Shown here piece after piece: positions 27,655-35,199 of a stretch of 52,681 nucleotides of DNA. The DNA is from Halomonas campaniensis. GTDB lineage: Bacteria; Pseudomonadota; Gammaproteobacteria; Pseudomonadales; Halomonadaceae. The stretch spans positions 114,059 to 166,739 of the forward strand of contig NZ_JPUA01000001.1 of NCBI RefSeq assembly GCF_002211105.1, read 5' to 3'. The notes under the pieces were generated by a model. It saw only the letters and a program-made list of their open reading frames with translations. It was not told the DNA's origin and made no database searches. How positions within the stretch are numbered: the first letter of the stretch is position 1; every line of letters starts with the position of its first letter. The position numbers and the translations under genes were made by a program.

Positions 27655-27868
27655 TTGAATGCTTTCTCATTGGATGAAGAAGTAATCAACAGGATGTTGT
27701 GATGCAAGGATGTTTTTTCAGATTCAAGGATGAATCAATAGGAAATCAAAACGCTAGTCAGGGTAAATTCCAAGGTTGGAGTCCCGCACAAGGAGTGGAA
27801 ACTAGTGTTAGTCATTACCTATAACCAATTCTGATATCGGGCCCTGCGCTAGCAGGGCCTAATTTTTT
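27655..27868 (+). ncRNA. Structured RNA copy 1 (candidate sRNA or 3' UTR element, CsrA/RsmA-type GGA motifs)
   Basis: The segment 27721-27868 is homologous to 28672-28818. It holds hairpin GATTC-AAGGAT-GAATC (27721-27736), a 9-bp stem 27750-27758/27801-27809 enclosing a nearly invariant core (about 27758-27790), and a terminator. Upstream, at 27665-27720, are more GGA motifs, including CAAC-AGGAT-GTTG at 27687-27699 with GGA in the loop and CAAGGATGT near 27705-27713. About eight GGA motifs occur within 130 nt, as in CsrB/RsmZ RNAs that titrate CsrA/RsmA. It may be a separate sRNA (weak -35 TTGTTG at 27605 and -10 TAATTA at 27628) or be processed from the mRNA of the gene upstream. The 5' end is uncertain. 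Confidence 0.6.
27840..27868 (+). terminator. Intrinsic terminator of RNA copy 1
   Basis: GGCCCTGC (27840-27847) and GCAGGGCC (27852-27859) form an 8-bp stem with a GCTA loop, followed by AATTTTTT. It aligns with the terminator of copy 2, and at least one pair is exchanged (G27841-C27858 for A28791-T28808). Confidence 0.9.
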
Positions 27869-28003
27869 GCTGCTGACTTTTCTATATTGCTCTCCTTCCG
27901 TTTTCCCATCCGCACTTTTTCTCCCATCACCCTGGCGTCGAAACGATGCTTTTAACTCTATTGTGCTGTCTTTTTGGTATGCATCGTATTGGTATACCCA
28001 CCT

Positions 28004-28071
28004 AATGCGCATTTTGCATGATGTGTCATAAAGGCACAGACAGTTTTGCGCATGTGTCATTAGTGCGCATT
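28004..28071. repeat. Symmetric repeat cluster upstream of small-protein gene 2
   Basis: The order is AATGCGCATT (28004-28013, perfect palindrome), ATGTGTCAT (28021-28029), ATGTGTCAT (28052-28060), AGTGCGCATT (28062-28071). It lies 100-167 bp before the sigma-54-like promoter, where activator sites are expected, and includes the conserved CATGTGTCATT element. Confidence 0.6.
28051..28061 (+). promoter_or_regulatory. Candidate enhancer-binding site, promoter 2
   Basis: CATGTGTCATT begins exactly 120 bp before the -24 GG at 28171. It matches the elements before genes 1 and 3 at 10 of 11 positions each. Confidence 0.6.
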
Positions 28072-28126
28072 TTATTAGCGTGCTTTTGTTTTTTCCAGCA
28101 TATAATTGTGCACAATATATATGTCT

Positions 28127-28139
28127 CAAAGTGTTGATT
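28127..28139. promoter_or_regulatory. IHF-like site, promoter 2
   Basis: CAAAGTGTTGATT fully matches YAA-N4-TTGATW, with TTGAT 37 bp before the -24 GG, and is followed by a T/A-rich tract. Just upstream is the palindrome ATTGTGCACAAT (28105-28116). Its GCACAAT half recurs at the same distance (61 bp from GG) before gene 3. Confidence 0.6.
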
Positions 28140-28168
28140 TTATTTATTTTATTTTTATTTAGACGGTT

Positions 28169-28185
28169 TTGGCATTGCTTATGCA
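28169..28185 (+). promoter_or_regulatory. Sigma-54-type -24/-12 promoter 2
   Basis: TTGGCATTGCTTATGCA has GG at 28171-28172 and GC at 28183-28184 with exact N10 spacing. The GG lies 111 bp before the ATG of gene 2, almost the same as for gene 1 (112 bp). Confidence 0.65.
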
Positions 28186-28281
28186 ATCTATGGGTAGTGA
28201 AGCTAACCGCAGTGAGAACTGGCCGCAAGCCTGCCCTCACTTCACTTCAGCGGTATCAAATAGTCACCAGGAGTAAAAAGT

Positions 28282-28584
28282 ATGTTTAACGTATTTGTTA
28301 AAAAAGCAGCCGTTGTGGGTCTCTCTTTGGGTTTGCTGGCAAGCCCGCTTGCCTTTGCGCATATCTCTATCGAAGCGAATCAAGATTTATCCGTTAATGA
28401 TGAGCCCATTCAAGCTCAATCGCACCGCACGAACGATCAAGCTGATTTTAGCCCATCTGACTTGATGTTCGATGAAGGTGATCAGCCAAATGTTATCAAG
28501 GCAGAGTCTCACCGCACTAGCACTCAAGCCGACTTCACAGCGAAAGATTTAACCCAGGATGAGGGTGATGGCAACGTTTGGTAA
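28282..28584 (+). CDS. Small exported acidic DEGD-motif protein, paralogue 2
   Basis: The 100-residue protein starts at the ATG at 28282 with CAGGAG upstream. The signal peptide (1-26) ends in L-L-A-S-P-L-A-F-A, nearly identical to paralogue 1. The mature chain consists of a short acidic start and two tandem repeats of about 25-29 residues: S-H-R-T at 47-50 and 76-79, Q-A-D-F, then D-L-x-x-D-E-G-D (DEGD at 64-67 and 93-96). It has no cysteine. It is the clearest view of the repeat unit shared by the three genes. Function is unknown; periplasmic or secreted location follows from the signal peptide. Confidence 0.8.
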   Translation: MFNVFVKKAAVVGLSLGLLASPLAFAHISIEANQDLSVNDEPIQAQSHRTNDQADFSPSDLMFDEGDQPNVIKAESHRTSTQADFTAKDLTQDEGDGNVW

Positions 28585-28634
28585 CAAAAGTTTGCAATTT
28601 TGAGGAAATATATTACGATTAGAGAGTGATCTAA

Positions 28635-28818
28635 ACACGCCAAAGCGTGTCACACCACAGGGATGCGCATCGATTCACGGAATGAATCAAACGACAATCA
28701 GAGCGCTGGTCAGGGTTAAATTCCAAGGTTGGAGCCCCGCAAAAGGAAAGGAAGCCAGCGCAAGTCATTGTCAACATCTTGTGTCCTTAGACCCTGCTGA
28801 TGCGGGGTCTGATTTTTT
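28635..28818 (+). ncRNA. Structured RNA copy 2 (candidate sRNA or 3' UTR element)
   Basis: The segment 28672-28818 is homologous to RNA copy 1. It holds hairpin GATTC-ACGGAAT-GAATC (28672-28688), a stem 28703-28710/28754-28761, the same internal core (CAGGG, TAAATTCCAAGGTTGGAG, CCCGCA), GGA-rich AAAAGGAAAGGAAG, and a terminator. Against copy 1, the pair A27756-U27803 becomes G28708-C28756, and A27751-U27808 becomes G28703-C28761. Selection has therefore kept the stem. An additional hairpin ACACGC-CAAA-GCGTGT at 28635-28650 precedes it and is absent from copy 1. It lies downstream of the second small-protein gene. Confidence 0.6.
28789..28818 (+). terminator. Intrinsic terminator of RNA copy 2
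   Basis: AGACCCTGC (28789-28797) pairs with GCGGGGTCT (28802-28810) around a TGAT loop, followed by GATTTTTT. It is the counterpart of the terminator at 27840-27868. Confidence 0.9.
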
Positions 28819-28955
28819 GCGATGCAAGGTTCCCGTGATGATCCTCTCTTAGCTTAACCTGCTACTTACGCGCTGCTAGATACTTTCCATCATCGCACGC
28901 TCTCAGCTCGCTCGTTGGGATGCTGACGCTGGTTTTTCGTATAGATAGAGCGACG

Positions 28956-28966
28956 CATGTGTAATT
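28956..28966 (+). promoter_or_regulatory. Candidate enhancer-binding site, promoter 3
   Basis: CATGTGTAATT begins exactly 120 bp before the -24 GG at 29076, like its counterparts before genes 1 and 2. Confidence 0.55.
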
Positions 28967-29031
28967 ATTGCTCAATTATTTTTGGTAAAATAAGTTTGTG
29001 AGAGCTTATTTTTCGCACAATGTTTAACCCA

Positions 29032-29044
29032 TAAGATAATGATT
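29032..29044. promoter_or_regulatory. IHF-like site, promoter 3
   Basis: TAAGATAATGATT matches YAA-N4-TTGATW with one mismatch and lies at the same 37-bp distance from the -24 GG. A T-rich tract follows. Confidence 0.5.
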
Positions 29045-29073
29045 TATTTATATTTTTTATTTATTGATGGGGT

Positions 29074-29090
29074 TTGGTATACAGTGTGCG
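29074..29090 (+). promoter_or_regulatory. Sigma-54-type -24/-12 promoter 3
   Basis: TTGGTATACAGTGTGCG has GG at 29076-29077 and GC at 29088-29089 (N10). It is the weakest of the three against the consensus, but the enhancer and IHF-like spacing is identical. Confidence 0.55.
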
Positions 29091-29157
29091 TTATTAACGA
29101 TGGATTGGCTGCTTTTATTATCATGGAGCGGTATAAAGAAATAATGAGGAGAGCGTC

Positions 29158-29487
29158 ATGTTATCAAAAGAAATAGGCAAAAAACTCGCTATCGTAGCGA
29201 CAGCTTTGGGTCTAATCGTGAGCCCGCTGGCAATGGCGAACTCGTCAATTGAATTGAATAAAGACCGTTCCGCTGGTCAGAATGTGATTGATAAGCCTAC
29301 GTCACACAGACCGTCAAACGCAGCTAACACCTCGGCTAATGACTTGAACCGCGATGAAGGCGATAGTTTGGACTTCTCTCCATCCAGCAGTCGCGCTTCT
29401 AGTAATGAAAAAGGCGCGACCACTCGTCAAGAGGGTTATAGCACCGGCGAGCTCAACCGAGATGAAGGCGATAGCACCGACTGGTAA
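29158..29487 (+). CDS. Small exported acidic DEGD-motif protein, paralogue 3
   Basis: The 109-residue protein starts at the ATG at 29158 (GAGGAG upstream). The signal peptide (1-27) ends in I-V-S-P-L-A-M-A. The mature part contains S-H-R-P-S-N-A-A-N and two copies of E/D-L-N-R-D-E-G-D-S (DEGD at 66-69 and 102-105), with the second near the C-terminus as in paralogue 2 (both end in W). It lacks the downstream RNA element found after paralogues 1 and 2; a plain terminator follows. No known domain is recognisable. Confidence 0.8.
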   Translation: MLSKEIGKKLAIVATALGLIVSPLAMANSSIELNKDRSAGQNVIDKPTSHRPSNAANTSANDLNRDEGDSLDFSPSSSRASSNEKGATTRQEGYSTGELNRDEGDSTDW

Positions 29488-29532
29488 ATAATAGAATACG
29501 TGTAACTGCTAATGTATTCGTTACTCGCTAAA

Positions 29533-29558
29533 AACCCCGCTGAAGCGGGGTTTTTTCC
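29533..29558. terminator. Bidirectional intrinsic terminator
   Basis: AACCCCGC-TGAA-GCGGGGTT is followed by TTTT on the plus strand and preceded by A residues, so it can end both the third small-protein transcript and the convergent PCu(A)C transcript. Confidence 0.88.
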
Positions 29559-29582
29559 ATGTGTTAAAAAAAGCAACCGACA

Positions 29583-30077
29583 TCAGTGATGATGCCCATC
29601 AGCAGCTTCGCTACCCTCTTGGGCGCTCTGTATCCAGACCTCGATCTCTACGTCACCTTGTTCAGCGAAGATGAGCGTGAGGGGAAATCGTTCACCCTCC
29701 TTCAGCGGCTCGTTTAAGCCAAGCAGCATTAAGTGAAAGCCGCCACCCGGCCGCATGGTATAAGTCTCCCCCGCCTGGATACGAATCTCATCCACATGCC
29801 GCATCTGCATTATATCGCCGTCCATTTGCATATCGTGCAGCTCAACATTGCTGCTCACAGGGCTGCTCGCGCCAATAAGAGTAACGGACTCTGAAAAGGC
29901 GGTGATATCGATGTAGGCTGCGCCGTTTACCGCCCCCGGTGGGGTAGGGGTAGCGAAGGGATGCGCAATGCGCAGAGCCTCAGTTTTTACGTCGTGGGCG
30001 ACGGCCATAGATGCCATCGAAATAGACATAGCGCTAATCAAAAGTATGCCACCCAGCCAAGCCGTCGGTTTTAACAT
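29583..30077 (-). CDS. Periplasmic copper chaperone PCu(A)C
   Basis: The 164-residue exported protein has a signal peptide of about 27 residues ending A-V-A-H. The copper(I) site follows the H-x10-M ... H-x-M pattern: H81, M92, then H115 and M117 in G-G-F-H-L-M-L. A histidine-rich tail (D-G-H-H-H) adds possible metal ligands. PCu(A)C proteins deliver Cu(I) to cytochrome oxidase CuA sites. No partner gene (Sco or oxidase) is adjacent. A separate 99-bp gap follows to cysZ, so it is probably monocistronic. Confidence 0.9.
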   Translation of the reverse strand: MLKPTAWLGGILLISAMSISMASMAVAHDVKTEALRIAHPFATPTPPGAVNGAAYIDITAFSESVTLIGASSPVSSNVELHDMQMDGDIMQMRHVDEIRIQAGETYTMRPGGGFHLMLLGLNEPLKEGERFPLTLIFAEQGDVEIEVWIQSAQEGSEAADGHHH

Positions 30078-30176
30078 GCGGTGATTCCTTTGTTGTTAAT
30101 TGAGCACAGGATTGAACCCAGGAAAGACGAATAAAACATCAAGGTAGCAAAGTGGCGTGGCCTGGGTAATAAGCGC

Positions 30177-30920
30177 CTACTGCGGTGTGATGCCGCGTGT
30201 ATCACCATGTACATTTCGGTAATGGTCATCCCAGAGCAGCACGGCACCGGCTACGGCACCAGGAATCAGAAACAGATTGGCCAGCGGAATCCAGGTGATA
30301 AGCGTGACCAATCCGCCAAAGCTAAGGCTTTGCCACCAGCGCTTAGCGAGTCGTTGGCGCATATCGGCAAACGTCACCTTGTTGTTATCCATTGGGTAAT
30401 CCAAATAGGTGATGGCCATTACCCAGGCAGAAAACAGCGCCCAGAGTAGTGGGGCAACTAAATTCACGCCGGGAATCCAGCTGATCACAAACAGGCCCGC
30501 AGCACGGGGCAGAATATAAGCGAGCTTAACAAATTCGCGGCCCAGGGCATCAATGGCTGTTTTGGCCAGGTTTCGGTCATCCAGGGGCTCACGACCAGTG
30601 GCTTGAATTTCAACTTTCGCGGCTAAGAAGCCGTAAAAAGGGGCTGCGATTAAGCTGGTCACCAGCGTGAAGGTAAAAAACACCACGACGAGTAGGCAAA
30701 TCACAAACAGGGGCCAGATTAGCCACGCCAGCCAATCAAGCCAGGCAGGTACCATGCTCATCCAATAAGCTAACCAGCCATCGAAGCGGCTGAGCACAAA
30801 GCTGAACATGCTTACGTAAACAATTAGATTGACTAAAATTGGCAGGAAAATATAGCGGCGCATACCCGACTGATACACACAGCGTGTACCTCGGCTAAGC
30901 GCAGTGACAGCATCCAGCAT
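30177..30920 (-). CDS. cysZ: Sulfate transporter CysZ
   Basis: The 247-residue inner-membrane protein of the EI24/CysZ family takes up sulfate for cysteine synthesis. Four or more hydrophobic stretches are visible (about 20-45, 60-100, 140-165, 200-230). S-W-I-P-G-V-N and L-D-Y-P-M-D-N are typical of CysZ. I prefer the ATG at 30920, which has GAGGAG about 9 bp upstream; a TTG at 30944 lacks a ribosome site. It lies downstream of phoU on the same strand, separated by a hairpin. Confidence 0.9.
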   Translation of the reverse strand: MLDAVTALSRGTRCVYQSGMRRYIFLPILVNLIVYVSMFSFVLSRFDGWLAYWMSMVPAWLDWLAWLIWPLFVICLLVVVFFTFTLVTSLIAAPFYGFLAAKVEIQATGREPLDDRNLAKTAIDALGREFVKLAYILPRAAGLFVISWIPGVNLVAPLLWALFSAWVMAITYLDYPMDNNKVTFADMRQRLAKRWWQSLSFGGLVTLITWIPLANLFLIPGAVAGAVLLWDDHYRNVHGDTRGITPQ

Positions 30921-30944
30921 GTTGGTGAGCTCCTCGTGATTCAA

Positions 30945-30973
30945 ACGTCCAGACCGCTTAGCAGCCTGGACGT
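30945..30973 (-). terminator. Hairpin at the end of the pst-phoU transcript
   Basis: ACGTCCAG and CTGGACGT enclose 13 bases, followed on the minus strand by TTT only. It could be a weak terminator or processing site between phoU and cysZ. Confidence 0.45.
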
Positions 30974-30998
30974 ATTGCAGGAGGAAAGCCCTATCAGG

Positions 30999-31724
30999 TC
31001 AAGACTTTTTTAGTACCTTCGGATCCAGATCGTCGGTGTCGCTATGGCGAATATCCAGTCCTTTGACGAGATAAACCACGTACTCCGCGAGGTTATCGGC
31101 GTGGTCACCCACCCGCTCCAGCGCACGCAGTACCCACATGATGCTGAGTACCGAGGTAATAGAGCGCGAGTCTTCCATCATAAAGGTCATTAGCGAGCGC
31201 ATAGCGCTGCTGTATTCGTCGTCTACCAGCTCATCTTCACGCACGACCTGCATGGCCAGGTCAGTATCAAAGCGGGCAAAGGCGGTGAGCGCATCGCGCA
31301 GCATTTTACGCACGTGCTCGCTGATATGACGTACTTCCACCAAGCCGCGAATGGTGCTGGTGTTTTCACTCAGTAGCAGCGCGTTGCGGGCGATTTTGCT
31401 GGCTTCATCGCCAATCCGTTCAAGGTCTGAGGTGGCGCGAATGACGGCCAGCACCAAGCGCAAATCGGACGCTGCAGGCTGGCGGCGCGCCAGTACGCGG
31501 GTACATTCGTCGTCGATTTGCAGCTGCAGGTCGTTGACTTGGCGGTCATTGTCACGCACCTGCTCGGCTAAGCGAGTATCGCCCTCCAGGAGGGCAAAGA
31601 CAGCATCCTGCACTTGTTTTTCCACCAGACCGCCCATGGCCATCAGGTGGGTCTTCAGCTCTTCCAGCTCCTGGTTGAACTGGCGAGAGATATGCTGGCT
31701 GTGAGAGTCGCTAGTAATATCCAT
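30999..31724 (-). CDS. phoU: Phosphate signalling protein PhoU
   Basis: The 241-residue all-helical protein has two PhoU repeats carrying the metal-cluster motif E/D-x-x-x-D (D-L-E-R-I-G-D-E-A in the first repeat and A-L-E-R-V-G-D-H-A-D-N in the second). PhoU links the Pst transporter to PhoR and keeps the Pho regulon off when phosphate is plentiful. It is the last gene of pstC-pstA-pstB-phoU, 31 bp after pstB, with AGGAG before its start. Confidence 0.96.
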   Translation of the reverse strand: MDITSDSHSQHISRQFNQELEELKTHLMAMGGLVEKQVQDAVFALLEGDTRLAEQVRDNDRQVNDLQLQIDDECTRVLARRQPAASDLRLVLAVIRATSDLERIGDEASKIARNALLLSENTSTIRGLVEVRHISEHVRKMLRDALTAFARFDTDLAMQVVREDELVDDEYSSAMRSLMTFMMEDSRSITSVLSIMWVLRALERVGDHADNLAEYVVYLVKGLDIRHSDTDDLDPKVLKKS

Positions 31725-31755
31725 GGAGCACTCCTGACGTTTCCGTCGCTAAGGC

Positions 31756-32571
31756 CTAGGTGATGCGGCCGGTGATGTAGTTTTCGGTACGTTGCAAACG
31801 GGGGTTGGTGAAGACTTGATCGGTAGGCCCGTATTCAACCAGCTCACCTTGATGCAAAAAGGCGGTGTAATCTGATACGCGCGCTGCCTGCTGCATATTG
31901 TGGGTGACCAGTATCAGCGTGAGCTCCGATTTGAGGTTACGGATCAACTCCTCAATTTTGAGGGTTGAAATCGGGTCGAGTGCTGATGCTGGCTCGTCAA
32001 GCAGCAGCACGTCGGGCTGAACTGCTAAGGTGCGGGCGATTACCAGGCGCTGCTGCTGACCGCCGGAAAGCTGCCAAGCGGAACGGTGTAAGCGATCTTT
32101 CACCTCATCCCACAGAGCGGCGGAAGTTAACGCCCACTCAATAATGTCGTCCCTTTTGCGCTTGGGCATGCGCTGTTGCAGTCGTAGCCCGAAGGCCACG
32201 TTTTCATAGATCGACATGGGGAAGGGGTTGGGCGTTTGAAACACCATCCCGACACGCCGCCGCAGCTCGGTTACATTCATGTGCGGGTTATGAATATCAT
32301 GCCCTTCCAGCATGATTTGACCGCTGTGGGATACCGACTCATTAAGATCGTGCAAACGGTTAATGGCCCGTAGCAGCGTCGACTTACCGCAACCCGACGG
32401 GCCGATGAAGGCGGTGACACGATGTCGGGGAACGCTCAGGGTTAAGCCGCGCAACGCCTCTTTCCCCGCATAAGCGAGGCTAAAGTGATCGATGCTCAGG
32501 CAGCTATGCTCGGACGAAAAGTGCGCCACTGGTGCCTGAGAGGTATTAGCTGAATGTAATGACGCTAGCAT
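31756..32571 (-). CDS. pstB: Phosphate ABC transporter ATP-binding protein
   Basis: The 271-residue ATPase has Walker [10 protein letters not shown], the ABC signature L-S-G-G-Q-Q-Q-R, Walker [13 protein letters not shown] and the switch histidine in [23 protein letters not shown] is specific for PstB. It powers high-affinity phosphate import with PstSCA. Its start overlaps the pstA end by 7 bp. Confidence 0.97.
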   Translation of the reverse strand: MLASLHSANTSQAPVAHFSSEHSCLSIDHFSLAYAGKEALRGLTLSVPRHRVTAFIGPSGCGKSTLLRAINRLHDLNESVSHSGQIMLEGHDIHNPHMNVTELRRRVGMVFQTPNPFPMSIYENVAFGLRLQQRMPKRKRDDIIEWALTSAALWDEVKDRLHRSAWQLSGGQQQRLVIARTLAVQPDVLLLDEPASALDPISTLKIEELIRNLKSELTLILVTHNMQQAARVSDYTAFLHQGELVEYGPTDQVFTNPRLQRTENYITGRIT

Positions 32572-33986
32572 TCGTTTCCCCGTTGACGCCTAAGATAATG
32601 ACGCAGAAATATGGCAGTTAGGTTAAGCACCAGCACAATTAACACTAAAAGTAGTGCCGTGGCATAAACCAATGGGATGGCAGCCTGCACATCTTCGCCG
32701 TGAAAGGCGGTATCAAATAAATGATAGCCAAGGTGCATGAACTTGCGCTCTAAATGTAGGTAAGGAAACTCACCATCAATGGGCACTTGAGGCGCCAGCT
32801 TAGCAACGCCAACCAGCATGAGCGGCGCCACTTCGCCGGCCGCGCGGGCAACTGCTAGAATGACGCCTGTCAGCATGGCGGGGGCCGCCATGGGCAGCAC
32901 GATACGGGTGAGCATCTCTAAGCGCGTAGCGCCGAGCGCCACGGCACCTTCCCGCTGCGCTTCGGGAATCCGCGCCAGTCCCTCTTCTGTGGCCACAATC
33001 ACCACTGGAAGGGTGAGTAGTGCCAGGGTGAGCGATGCCCATAACAGGCCGCCGGTGCCAAAGGTGGGCGAAGGCAGCGTATCGCTGAAAAACCATTCAT
33101 CCAGCGAACCGCCGATGCCGTAAACAAACACCCCCAAACCAAATACCCCATACACGATTGAAGGAACACCGGCCAGATTGCGCACGCCAATACGCACCAG
33201 CCGGGTCAGTCGCCCCTGATGAGCGATTTCATTGAGATAAATAGCGGCCAGCACGCCAAACGGGGTCACCATTACCGACATTAAAATCACCATTAGCACC
33301 GTGCCAAATATGGCGGGCCAAACGCCACCGTCGGTATTGGCTGCTCGTGGGCCCTCGCTTAAAAACCGCCAAACCGCCTCCCCCCAGGCGCGCGTTTTCT
33401 GCCAGCCGCTCATGGCATTGGGGGCTTGTGCGCTCACCACGCTGGCCAGCGGTTGACGCAGGATTTGGCCATCCACGGTAGTGAGTAGTAGCTGGCTCTC
33501 CTGGCGCTGGTTGGCGGGCAGCGTTAATAGGGTCGCCAACTGCTGCCAAGCGGCGTCTCCCTGCCAGCGCTGGTCGCCCTGCTCAATAGCCACCAAACGG
33601 CCAATAAAGTCTCCCCAGGGGCTGCGCTCGACGCGGATCAGATCCTTGGGTTGGGCGCGCTCGACAATTTCATCAATCGCCACCCAGCGCCAGCGAACAC
33701 CCTCAATATCCTGATTGCCGGTGAAGTAGAGCCGTTCTTCCCCCGCCTGTTGGGGAAGCGCGACCTCGCGCACGGCTTCGCCAGCAAAGGTTTCACCTGA
33801 GCTAAGGGTGATCTCTTCCAGCGTGGCGGGCCAGAAGTGGCCAAGCCCGCGTACCAGCAGTAGCGTGAGTAGGGCGCCCAGCATCAGCAGGGAGAGCGCT
33901 ACGCTGGCTGCGCAAAGCCAGGGCCATACATCATTTGCCCGGCTAAAACGACGGCGAAGAGAGGCGGCGTGGGACGCAGAGGTCAT
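32565..33986 (-). CDS. pstA: Phosphate ABC transporter permease PstA (long form)
   Basis: The 473-residue permease has an N-terminal membrane segment (about 25-47). A hydrophilic, probably periplasmic region of about 170 residues follows, then six hydrophobic segments with the permease loop [20 protein letters not shown]. It is much longer than E. coli PstA (296) because of the periplasmic insertion, a form seen in other marine and pseudomonad-like gammaproteobacteria. It overlaps pstC by 4 bp and pstB by 7 bp. Confidence 0.93.
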   Translation of the reverse strand: MTSASHAASLRRRFSRANDVWPWLCAASVALSLLMLGALLTLLLVRGLGHFWPATLEEITLSSGETFAGEAVREVALPQQAGEERLYFTGNQDIEGVRWRWVAIDEIVERAQPKDLIRVERSPWGDFIGRLVAIEQGDQRWQGDAAWQQLATLLTLPANQRQESQLLLTTVDGQILRQPLASVVSAQAPNAMSGWQKTRAWGEAVWRFLSEGPRAANTDGGVWPAIFGTVLMVILMSVMVTPFGVLAAIYLNEIAHQGRLTRLVRIGVRNLAGVPSIVYGVFGLGVFVYGIGGSLDEWFFSDTLPSPTFGTGGLLWASLTLALLTLPVVIVATEEGLARIPEAQREGAVALGATRLEMLTRIVLPMAAPAMLTGVILAVARAAGEVAPLMLVGVAKLAPQVPIDGEFPYLHLERKFMHLGYHLFDTAFHGEDVQAAIPLVYATALLLVLIVLVLNLTAIFLRHYLRRQRGNEC

Positions 33987-35101
33987 AATGTGCCCCCCAT
34001 CTGGCGGAAGCGGCGGCGTAAGCGCTGGCGGACGACCTCGGCAAGGGTGTTAACCAGAAACGTGAAGATAAACAGCACCAGGGCGGCCAAGATCAGCAGA
34101 TGATAGGTCTGGCCACCGGGGGACGCTTCAGGCAGCTCAATGGCAATAGCCGCGGCCATGGAGCGCATACCCTCGAAGGGGCTGGCGCTAAACAGAGCCG
34201 TATTGCCGCTGGCCATCAGTACGATCATGGTTTCACCTACCGCCCGGCCCGCCCCAATCATTATCGCTGAGAAAATGCCTGGGCCCGCTGCCACCAGCGC
34301 CACTTTCCACAGCGCCTGCCAGCGGCTGGCCCCCAGTGCCTGGGCGCCCTCTATTAAGGTCGAGGGCACATCGGCCAGCGCGTCTTCCGCCAGTGAGTAG
34401 ATACTGGGGATAACGGCAAAACCCATGGCGACACCAACAATCAGCGCATTGCGGGCGGCGTAATCCATGCCGTAGCGCTGGTCGAGCAACTGGCGCAGAT
34501 CACCGCCTAACCACTGCTGCTCCAGCCAGGGCGCGAGCCATAGCGCTATCGCCACCATGAAGACAAGCCAGGGCACTAGCCAAAGGCCTGCCCAGGAAAA
34601 CGCTAATCGGCGGCGAAGGCGTGATTTGGCCAGTTGCCAGAGTAAACCGGCTAGCGCGGCGCTGAGCGGGAGCCAAATGATCAGCATCAAAGCACTGGCG
34701 AGATGACGCTCGACCCAAGGTGCCAAAATAAGCCCGGCAATAAAGCCCACCACCACCCCGGGGATCGCCTCCATCATTTCGAGCGCCGGCTTGATGCGCG
34801 CGCGCAGGCGCGCTGACATAAACAGCGCAGAGTAGATGGCTGCCCCCAAGGCCACGGGAATGGCGAACAGCAGCGCGGCGAGTGCGGCTTTGAGGGTGCC
34901 CCATGCCAGGGGAGAGAACTTAGCCAGCGCGAAGGTATCGCCAATCGCCAACAGCGGCAGGGTTTCCCACACCAAAAAGACACCGATAGCCAGGATTGCC
35001 AGCAGCACACCTATACCGCCAGCGGTAATTAAACCAGTGGCCATGCGGTCTTTCAGCAGTCTAAGCGGCTGTCGAGAAGAGGGTAACCGAGGTAGGGTCA
35101 T
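33983..35101 (-). CDS. pstC: Phosphate ABC transporter permease PstC
   Basis: The 372-residue permease has six or more hydrophobic segments and the coupling loop S-I-Y-S-L-A-E-D-A-L-A-D-V-P-x-x-L-x-E-G-A-x-A-L-G-A. It is somewhat longer than E. coli PstC (319). It is the first gene of pstCAB-phoU and has its own Pho box upstream, so it can be expressed separately from pstS. Confidence 0.94.
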   Translation of the reverse strand: MTLPRLPSSRQPLRLLKDRMATGLITAGGIGVLLAILAIGVFLVWETLPLLAIGDTFALAKFSPLAWGTLKAALAALLFAIPVALGAAIYSALFMSARLRARIKPALEMMEAIPGVVVGFIAGLILAPWVERHLASALMLIIWLPLSAALAGLLWQLAKSRLRRRLAFSWAGLWLVPWLVFMVAIALWLAPWLEQQWLGGDLRQLLDQRYGMDYAARNALIVGVAMGFAVIPSIYSLAEDALADVPSTLIEGAQALGASRWQALWKVALVAAGPGIFSAIMIGAGRAVGETMIVLMASGNTALFSASPFEGMRSMAAAIAIELPEASPGGQTYHLLILAALVLFIFTFLVNTLAEVVRQRLRRRFRQMGGTL

Positions 35102-35199
35102 GTGGATATCATGGCAAAACCGAGGTGATCATAGCGCTGACCAAATGAGGTGAAAAACAAGATGTAACGAAAAACAGACATAGACAGATTCCCTACCCT

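Noticed and set aside
27759..27772. CAGGGTAAATTCC in the duplicated RNA resembles the start of the FMN riboswitch (CAGGGTGAAATTCCC).
   Set aside because: None of the other conserved FMN-aptamer segments follow, the element lies downstream of genes rather than upstream, and no riboflavin gene is near.
28635..28650. ACACGC-CAAA-GCGTGT hairpin as the terminator of DEGD gene 2.
   Set aside because: No T-run follows, and a proper terminator exists at 28789-28818; it is better seen as part of the RNA 5' region.
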